Shown piece by piece: positions 57,497 through 64,000 of a DNA stretch of 64,000 nt. Under the pieces are notes generated by a model. That model searched no databases. It was not told the DNA's origin and saw only the letters and a program-made list of their open reading frames with translations. Each line of letters starts with the position of its first letter. Within the stretch, counting starts at the first letter, position 1. The DNA comes from Hydractinia symbiolongicarpus (taxonomy: Eukaryota > Cnidaria > Hydrozoa > Anthoathecata > Hydractiniidae): the NCBI RefSeq assembly GCF_029227915.1, contig NC_079879.1:9362001-9426000 (forward strand), read 5' to 3'. The position numbers and the translations under genes were made by a program.

Positions 57497-57719
57497 TCAT
57501 ATGAGATTGTTAACCATATATGTCTTGTTCAAAACACTCTGCTGCAATGCGATGATTAAGAAGTAAATTTCGTTATGTTTGAAGTCGATACACAACATCA
57601 TTCGGTTATATAAAGAAAATAAACAAAATAAATGCATAGGACTGTCTTCTCTAGCGAACGGAGACAATTTAATTGATACAGAAGTACATGTTCACTATCC
57701 TATCACTGGCTCTTGTAAT

Positions 57720-57790
57720 GCCGTGACCAGGATTCGAACATGGGTTATTGCAGCCACAACGCAATGCACTAATCACTATACGATCACGGC
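57720..57790 (-). tRNA. tRNA-His(GTG), G52T set
   Basis: G52T mismatch, C39T wobble, A24G wobble, G19A. Confidence 0.68.
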
Positions 57791-58015
57791 TGATGTGAGA
57801 TTGTTATCTGTATATGTCTTGTTCAAAGCACTGAGCTGCAATGCGTTGATTAAGAAATGTATTACGTTATGTTTGAAGTCGATACACAACATAATTCGGT
57901 GTAATAGAGAAAACAAGCAAAATTAAAGCATCAGGAGCTGTTCATCCAAGCGAACGGGGTCAATTTAATAGATACAGAAATATATGTTCACTTTCCTATC
58001 ACTGATTCTTGTAAT

Positions 58016-58086
58016 GCCGTGACCAGGATTCGAACCTGGGTTATTGCGGCCACAACGCAATGTACTAATCACTATACGATCACGGC
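58016..58086 (-). tRNA. tRNA-His: tRNA-His(GTG), G19A
   Basis: Only G19A, which removes the G19-C56 tertiary pair. Confidence 0.75.
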
Positions 58087-58307
58087 TTTTGTGACATTGA
58101 CTATACATGCCTTGTTCAAAACACTCTGCTGCAAGGCGATGATTAAGAAGTATATTACGTTATGTTCGAAGCCGATACACAACATAATTCGTTGATATAA
58201 AGAAAATAACAAAATGAATTCATAGGACTGTTTTCTCTAGCGAACGGAGATATTTTAATCGATAAACAGAAATATATGTTCACTTTCCTATCACTGATTC
58301 TTGTAAT

Positions 58308-58378
58308 GCCGTGACCAGGCTTCGAACCTGGGTTATTGCGGCCACAACGCAATGTACTAACCACTATACGATCACGGC
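58308..58378 (-). tRNA. tRNA-His: tRNA-His(GTG), T60G
   Basis: Only T60G (B-box reading GGTTCGAAGCC). Confidence 0.78.
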
Positions 58379-58600
58379 TGATATAAGATTGTTAACCATA
58401 TATTTCTTGTTCAAAACACTCTGCTGCAATGCGATGATTAAGAAGTATATTTCGTTATGTTTGAAGTCGATACACAACATAATTCGGTTATTTAAAAAGA
58501 ATAAACAAAATGAATGCATAGGACTGTTTTCTCTATCGAACGGAGACAATTTGATCGATACAGAAGTACACGTTAACTTCCTATCGCAGATTCTACTAAT

Positions 58601-58671
58601 GAAATGACCAGGATTCGAACCTGGGTTATTGCGGCCACAACGCAATGTACTAACCACTATACGATCACAGC
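58601..58671 (-). pseudogene. tRNA-His(GTG), BA class
   Basis: BA acceptor; C3T. Confidence 0.79.
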
Positions 58672-58890
58672 TTATGCGAGATTGACTATACATGCCTTGT
58701 TCAAAACACTCTGCTGCAAGGCGATGATTAAGAAGTATATTACGTTATGTTTGAAGCCGATACACATCATAATTCGGTGATATAAAGAAAATAACAAAAT
58801 GAATTCATAGGACTGTTTTCTCTAGCGAACGGAGATATTTTAATCGATACAGAAATATATGTTCACTTTCCTATCACTGATTCTTGTAAT

Positions 58891-58961
58891 GCCTTGAACA
58901 GGATTCGAACCTGGGTTATTGCGGCCACAACGCAATGTACTAACCACTATACAATCACGGC
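58891..58961 (-). pseudogene. tRNA-His(GTG), acceptor and T-stem changes
   Basis: C69A, G65T, C9T, as at 57133. Confidence 0.72.
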
Positions 58962-59183
58962 TGATATAAGATTGTTAACAATATATGTCTTGTTCAAAAC
59001 ACTCTGCTGCAATGCGATGATTAAGAAGTATATTTCGTTATGTTTGAAGGCGATACGCAACATAATTCGGTTATTTAAAAAGAATAAACAAAATGAATGC
59101 ATAGGACTGTTTTCTCTATGGAACGGAGACAATTTAATCGATACAGAAGTACACGTTAACTTCCTATCACAGATTCTTCTAAT

Positions 59184-59254
59184 GAAATGACCAGGACTCG
59201 AACCTGGGTTATTGCGGTCACAACGCAATGTACTAACCACTATACGATCACGGC
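59184..59254 (-). pseudogene. tRNA-His(GTG), BA class
   Basis: BA acceptor; A59G, G37A. Confidence 0.79.
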
Positions 59255-59477
59255 TCATATGAGATTGTTAACCATATATGTCTTGTTCAAAACACTCTGC
59301 TGCAATGCGATGATTAAGAAGTAAATTTCGTTATGTTTGAAGTCGATACACAACATCATTCGGTTATATAAAGAAAATAAACAAAATAAATGCATAGGAC
59401 TGTTTTCTCTAGCGAACGGAGACAATTTAATTGATACAGAAGTACATGTTCACTATCCTATCACTGGCTCTTGTAAT

Positions 59478-59548
59478 GCCGTGACCAGGATTCGAACATG
59501 GGTTATTGCAGCCACAACGCAATGCACTAATCACTATACGATCACGGC
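59478..59548 (-). tRNA. tRNA-His(GTG), G52T set
   Basis: G52T, C39T, A24G, G19A, as at 57720. Confidence 0.68.
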
Positions 59549-59773
59549 TGATGTGAGATTGTTATCTGTATATGTCTTGTTCAAAGCACTGAGCTGCAAT
59601 GCGTTGATTAAGAAATGTATTACGTTATGTTTGAAGTCGATACACAACATAATTCGGTGTAATAGAGAAAACAAGCAAAATTAAAGCATCAGGAGCTGTT
59701 CATCCAAGCGAACGGGGTCAATTTAATAGATACAGAAATATATGTTCACTTTCCTATCACTGATTCTTGTAAT

Positions 59774-59844
59774 GCCGTGACCAGGATTCGAACCTGGGTT
59801 ATTGCGGCCACAACGCAATGTACTAATCACTATACGATCACGGC
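59774..59844 (-). tRNA. tRNA-His: tRNA-His(GTG), G19A
   Basis: Only G19A. Confidence 0.75.
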
Positions 59845-60065
59845 TTTTGTGACATTGACTATACATGCCTTGTTCAAAACACTCTGCTGCAAGGCGATGA
59901 TTAAGAAGTATATTACGTTATGTTCGAAGCCGATACACAACATAATTCGTTGATATAAAGAAAATAACAAAATGAATTCATAGGACTGTTTTCTCTAGCG
60001 AACGGAGATATTTTAATCGATAAACAGAAATATATGTTCACTTTCCTATCACTGATTCTTGTAAT

Positions 60066-60136
60066 GCCGTGACCAGGCTTCGAACCTGGGTTATTGCGGC
60101 CACAACGCAATGTACTAACCACTATACGATCACGGC
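60066..60136 (-). tRNA. tRNA-His: tRNA-His(GTG), T60G
   Basis: Only T60G. Confidence 0.78.
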
Positions 60137-60358
60137 TGATATAAGATTGTTAACCATATATTTCTTGTTCAAAACACTCTGCTGCAATGCGATGATTAAG
60201 AAGTATATTTCGTTATGTTTGAAGTCGATACACAACATAATTCGGTTATTTAAAAAGAATAAACAAAATGAATGCATAGGACTGTTTTCTCTATCGAACG
60301 GAGACAATTTGATCGATACAGAAGTACACGTTAACTTCCTATCACAGATTCTACTAAT

Positions 60359-60429
60359 GAAATGACCAGGATTCGAACCTGGGTTATTGCGGCCACAACG
60401 CAATGTACTAACCACTATACGATCACGGC
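60359..60429 (-). pseudogene. tRNA-His(GTG), BA class
   Basis: BA acceptor; no other change. Confidence 0.8.
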
Positions 60430-60650
60430 TTATGCGAGATTGACTATACATGCCTTGTTCAAAACACTCTGCTGCAAGGCGATGATTAAGAAGTATATTA
60501 CGTTATGTTTGAAGCCGATACACATCATAATTCGGTGATATAAAGAAAATAACAAAATGAATTCATAGGACTGTTTTCTCTAGCGAACGGAGATATTTTA
60601 ATCGATAAACAGAAATATATGTTCACTTTCCTATCACTGATTCTTGTAAT

Positions 60651-60721
60651 GCCGTGACCAGGCTTCGAACCTGGGTTATTGCGGCCACAACGCAATGTAC
60701 TAACCACTATACGATCACGGC
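60651..60721 (-). tRNA. tRNA-His: tRNA-His(GTG), T60G
   Basis: Only T60G. Confidence 0.78.
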
Positions 60722-60943
60722 TGATATAAGATTGTTAACCATATATTTCTTGTTCAAAACACTCTGCTGCAATGCGATGATTAAGAAGTATATTTCGTTA
60801 TGTTTGAAGTCGATACACAACATAATTCGGTTATTTAAAAAGAATAAACAAAATGAATGCATAGGACTGTTTTCACTATCGAACGGAGACAATTTGATCG
60901 ATACAGAAGTACACGTTAACTTCCTATCACAGATTCTACTAAT

Positions 60944-61014
60944 GAAATGACCAGGATTCGAACCTGGGTTATTGCGGCCACAACGCAATGTACTAACCAC
61001 TATACGATCACGGC
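60944..61014 (-). pseudogene. tRNA-His(GTG), BA class
   Basis: BA acceptor; no other change. Confidence 0.8.
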
Positions 61015-61237
61015 TCATATGAGATTGTTAACCATATATGTCTTGTTCAAAACACTCTGCTGCAATGCGATGATTAAGAAGTAAATTTCGTTATGTTTGA
61101 AGTCGATACACAACATCATTCGGTTATATAAAGAAAATAAACAAAATAAATGCATAGGACTGTTTTCTCTAGCGAACGGAGACAATTTAATTGATACAGA
61201 AGTACATGTTCACTATCCTATCACTGGCTCTTGTAAT

Positions 61238-61308
61238 GCCGTGACCAGGATTCGAACATGGGTTATTGCAGCCACAACGCAATGTACTAATCACTATACG
61301 ATCACGGC
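61238..61308 (-). tRNA. tRNA-His(GTG), G52T set
   Basis: G52T, C39T, G19A. Confidence 0.68.
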
Positions 61309-61533
61309 TGATGTGAGATTGTTATCTGTATATGTCTTGTTCAAAGCACTGAGCTGCAATGCGTTGATTAAGAAATGTATTACGTTATGTTTGAAGTCGA
61401 TACACAACATAATTCGGTGTAATAGAGAAAACAAGCAAAATTAAAGCATCAGGAGCTGTTCATCCAAGCGAACGGGGTCAATTTAATAGATACAGAAATA
61501 TATGTTCACTTTCTTATCACTGATTCTTGTAAT

Positions 61534-61604
61534 GCCGTGACCAGGATTCGAACCTGGGTTATTGCGGCCACAACGCAATGTACTAACCACTATACGATCA
61601 CGGC
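61534..61604 (-). tRNA. tRNA-His: tRNA-His(GTG)
   Basis: Consensus at all 71 positions. Confidence 0.92.
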
Positions 61605-61825
61605 TTTTGTGACATTGTCTATACATGCCTTGTTCAAAACACTCTGCTGCAAGGCGATGATTAAGAAGTATATTACGTTATGTTCGAAGCCGATACACAA
61701 CATAATTCGTTGATATAAAGAAAATAACAAAATGAATTCATAGGACTGTTTTCTCTAGCGAACGGAGATATTTTAATCGATAAACAGAAATATATGTTCA
61801 CTTTCCTATCACTGATTCTTGTAAT

Positions 61826-61896
61826 GCCGTGACCAGGATTCGAACCTGGGTTATTGCGGCCACAACGCAATGTACTAACCACTATACGATCACGGC
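61826..61896 (-). tRNA. tRNA-His: tRNA-His(GTG)
   Basis: Consensus at all 71 positions. Its 5' spacer is a class 1/class 4 recombinant. Confidence 0.92.
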
Positions 61897-62119
61897 TGAT
61901 ATAAGATTGTTAACCATATATTTCTTGTTCAAAACACTCTGCTGCAATGCGATGATTAAGAAGTATATTTCGTTATGTTTGAAGTCGATACACAACATCA
62001 TTCGGTTATATAAAGAAAATAAACAAAATAAATGCATAGGACTGTTTTCTCTAGCGAACGGAGACAATTTAATTGATACAGAAGTACATGTTCACTATCC
62101 TATCACTGGCTCTTGTAAT

Positions 62120-62190
62120 GCCGTGACCAGGATTCGAACATGGGTTATTGCAGCCACAACGCAATGTACTAATCACTATACGATCACGGC
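62120..62190 (-). tRNA. tRNA-His(GTG), G52T set
   Basis: G52T, C39T, G19A. Confidence 0.68.
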
Positions 62191-62415
62191 TGATGTGAGA
62201 TTGTTATCTGTATATGTCTTGTTCAAAGCACTGAGCTGCAATGCGTTGATTAAGAAATGTATTACGTTATGTTTGAAGTCGATACACAACATAATTCGGT
62301 GTAATAGAGAAAACAAGCAAAATTAAAGCATCAGGAGCTGTTCATCCAAGCGAACGGGGTCAATTTAATAGATACAGAAATATATGTTCACTTTCTTATC
62401 ACTGATTCTTGTAAT

Positions 62416-62486
62416 GCCGTGACCAGGATTCGAACCTGGGTTATTGCGGCCACAACGCAATGTACTAACCACTATACGATCACGGC
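62416..62486 (-). tRNA. tRNA-His: tRNA-His(GTG)
   Basis: Consensus at all 71 positions. Confidence 0.92.
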
Positions 62487-62707
62487 TTTTGTGACATTGT
62501 CTATACATGCCTTGTTCAAAACACTCTGCTGCAAGGCGATGATTAAGAAGTATATTACGTTATGTTCGAAGCCGATACACAACATAATTCGTTGATATAA
62601 AGAAAATAACAAAATGAATTCATAGGACTGTTTTCTCTAGCGAACGGAGATATTTTAATCGATAAACAGAAATATATGTTCACTTTCCTATCACTGATTC
62701 TTGTAAT

Positions 62708-62778
62708 GCCGTGACCAGGATTCGAACCTGGGTTATTGCGGCCACAACGCAATGTACTAACCACTATACGATCACGGC
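62708..62778 (-). tRNA. tRNA-His: tRNA-His(GTG)
   Basis: Consensus at all 71 positions. Confidence 0.92.
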
Positions 62779-63000
62779 TGATATAAGATTGTTAACCATA
62801 TATTTCTTGTTCAAAACACTCTGCTGCAATGCGATGATTAAGAAGTATATTTCGTTATGTTTGAAGTCGATACACAACATAATTCGGTTATTTAAAAAGA
62901 ATAAACAAAATGAATGCATAGGACTGTTTTCTTTATCGAACGGAGACAATTTGATCGATACAGAAGTACACGTTAACTTCCTATCACAGATTCTACTAAT

Positions 63001-63071
63001 GAAATGACCAGGATTCGAACCTGGGTTATTGCGGCCACAACGCAATGTACTAACCACTATACGATCACGGC
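63001..63071 (-). pseudogene. tRNA-His(GTG), BA class
   Basis: BA acceptor; no other change. Confidence 0.8.
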
Positions 63072-63294
63072 TCATATGAGATTGTTAACCATATATGTCT
63101 TGTTCAAAACACTCTGCTGCAAGGCGATGATTATGAAGTAAATTTCGTTATGTTTGAAGTCGATGCACAACATCATTCGGTTATATAAAGAAAATAAACA
63201 AATTAAATGCATAGGACTGTTTTCTCTAGCGAACCGAGACAATTTAATTGATACAGAAGTACATGTTCACTATCCTATCACTGGCTCTTGTAAT

Positions 63295-63365
63295 GCCGCG
63301 ACCAGGATTCAAACATGGGTTATTGCGGCCACAACGCAATGTACTAATCACTATACCATCACGGC
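63295..63365 (-). pseudogene. tRNA-His(GTG), several changes
   Basis: A68G (wobble with U5), C56T, G52T, G19A, C9G; the B box is lost. Confidence 0.72.
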
Positions 63366-63590
63366 TGATGTGAAATTGTTATCTGTATATGTCTTGTTCA
63401 AAGCACTGAGCTGCAATGCGTTGATTAAGAAATGTATTACGTTATGTTTGAAGTCGATACACAACATAATTCGGTGTAATAGAGAAAACAAGCAAAATTA
63501 AAGCATCAGGAGCTGTTCATCCAAGCGAACGGGGTCAATTTAATAGATACAGAAATATATGTTCATTTTCCTATCACTGATTCTTGAAAT

Positions 63591-63660
63591 GCCGTGACCA
63601 GGATTCGAACCTGGGTTATTGCGGCCACAACGCAATGTACTAACCACTATACGATCACGG
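63591..63660 (-). tRNA. tRNA-His(GTG), D1 class
   Basis: G1 deleted; otherwise consensus. Confidence 0.68.
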
Positions 63661-63885
63661 TGATGTGAGATTGTTATCTGTATATGTCTTGTTCAAAGCA
63701 CTGAGCTGCAATGCGTTGATTAAGAAATGTATTACGTTATGTTTGAAGTCGATACACAACATAATTCGGTGTAATAGAGAAAACAAGCAAAATTAAAGCA
63801 TCAGGAGCTGTTCATCCAAGCGAACGGGGTCAATTTAATCGATACAGAAATATATGTTCACTTTCCTATCACTGATTCTTGTAAT

Positions 63886-63956
63886 GCCGTGACCAGGATT
63901 CGAACCTGGGTTAATGCGGCCACAACGCAATGTACTAACCACTATACGATCACGTC
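63886..63956 (-). tRNA. tRNA-His(GTG), A43T C2A
   Basis: A43T gives U27xU43; C2A mismatches G71. Confidence 0.7.
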
Positions 63957-64000
63957 TGATATAAGATTGTTAACCATATATGTCCTGTTCAAAACACTCT

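Larger units (their letters stand above)
57133..60650 (-). repeat. Six-unit higher-order repeat, two tandem copies
   Basis: 57133-58890 and 58891-60650 share variant order: C69A/G65T/C9T, BA with G37A, the G52T/C39T/A24G/G19A copy, G19A, T60G, then BA. The next block, from 60651, rearranges the same elements. Confidence 0.8.
61238..63590 (-). repeat. Three-unit (about 882-bp) higher-order repeat
   Basis: Copies at 61238, 61534 and 61826 match 62120, 62416 and 62708. Shifted by 882 bp, they share the G52T/C39T/G19A copy followed by two consensus copies. Confidence 0.7.
1..64000 (-). repeat. Tandem array of tRNA-His(GTG) units, about 293 bp each
   Basis: The whole window is a head-to-tail series of about 219 tRNA-His copies plus one remnant. 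The start-to-start distance is usually 293-294 bp, sometimes 290 or 296. Each unit has one 71-bp tRNA on the minus strand and a spacer of about 222 bp of one of four related classes. No interval between tRNA copies exceeds about 290 bp, so there is no gene-free stretch beyond ordinary spacer. Both edges cut through the array. Classes used below: BA, acceptor 3' strand TCATTTC with C69, G70 and G71 all replaced by T; D1, 5'-terminal G1 deleted so the gene is 70 nt. Confidence 0.97.

Noticed and set aside
1-64000. CRISPR array
   Set aside because: The repeated part is 71 bp and folds as a tRNA, and the ~222-bp spacers are related to one another rather than unique.
1-64000. tRNA-derived SINE family
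   Set aside because: Copies are head-to-tail in one orientation with no target-site duplications or 3' tails at unit ends. This is tandem amplification, although a SINE-like origin of the first unit cannot be excluded.
1-64000. Bacterial or organellar origin
   Set aside because: A73, no encoded G-1 or CCA, and intact A and B boxes point to a eukaryotic nuclear gene.
1-64000. Entamoeba-type tRNA array
   Set aside because: Those units carry short tandem repeats between tRNAs. Here the spacers are single-copy sequence within each unit, and the tRNA looks animal-like. I cannot exclude another protist.

Overview
The window is one uninterrupted head-to-tail tandem array of a nuclear-type eukaryotic tRNA-His (anticodon GTG) gene. 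All copies lie on the minus strand. The repeat unit is about 293 bp: a 71-bp tRNA and a spacer of about 222 bp. Reading by eye, I located 219 complete or nearly complete tRNA copies plus one 15-bp remnant. The array runs off both ends of the window. I see no protein-coding gene, other RNA gene, transposon or CRISPR.

Organism: the tRNA has an internal A box and a perfect B box, discriminator A73, no encoded G at position -1 and no encoded CCA. These are features of cytosolic eukaryotic tRNA-His, in which Thg1 adds G-1 after transcription; bacterial genes encode G-1 and C73. The sequence resembles animal tRNA-His, so a metazoan is my best guess, but the species cannot be fixed from this window.

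Consensus fold, in tRNA sense: acceptor GCCGTGA/TCACGGC, D stem GTAT/GTAC, anticodon stem TTGCG/CGCAA, loop TTGTGGC, variable region TAAC, T stem CCAGG/CCTGG, T loop TTCGAAT. About 55 copies match it at every position. About 66 copies, called the BA (broken acceptor) class here, have 3' strand TCATTTC instead of TCACGGC. That leaves C2xU71 and C3xU70 unpaired. About 24 copies, called the D1 class, lack the 5'-terminal G1 through a one-base deletion; five of these are also BA. The rest carry one to several stem or loop changes. Position numbers in the entries are standard tRNA positions.

Spacers, read on the plus strand from the tRNA 5' end, fall into four main classes. Class 1 starts TGATATAAG and contains GGTTATTTAAAAAG. 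Class 2 starts TGATGTGAG and contains GGTGTAATAGAG. Class 3 starts TTATGT and contains GGTGATATAAAG. Class 4 starts TCATATGAG and contains GGTTATATAAAG. Recombinants between classes occur.

Layout: 1-9.86 kb has mixed classes with 2-unit, 835-bp and 2.35-kb local duplications. A block of about 11.4 kb at 9858-21301 is repeated in tandem at 21302-32462, with internal gains and losses of whole units. From 32.5 to 45 kb there are 5-, 6- and 7-unit duplications. From 45 to 54 kb a diverged set carrying G52T, G19A and A7G is interspersed, together with one large deletion scar. From 57 to 63.5 kb 6-unit and 3-unit higher-order repeats dominate. This is the pattern of a satellite-like array evolving by unequal exchange and gene conversion. 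Only part of it looks able to make normal tRNA-His, and no copy I examined has an oligo-T terminator close to its 3' end.
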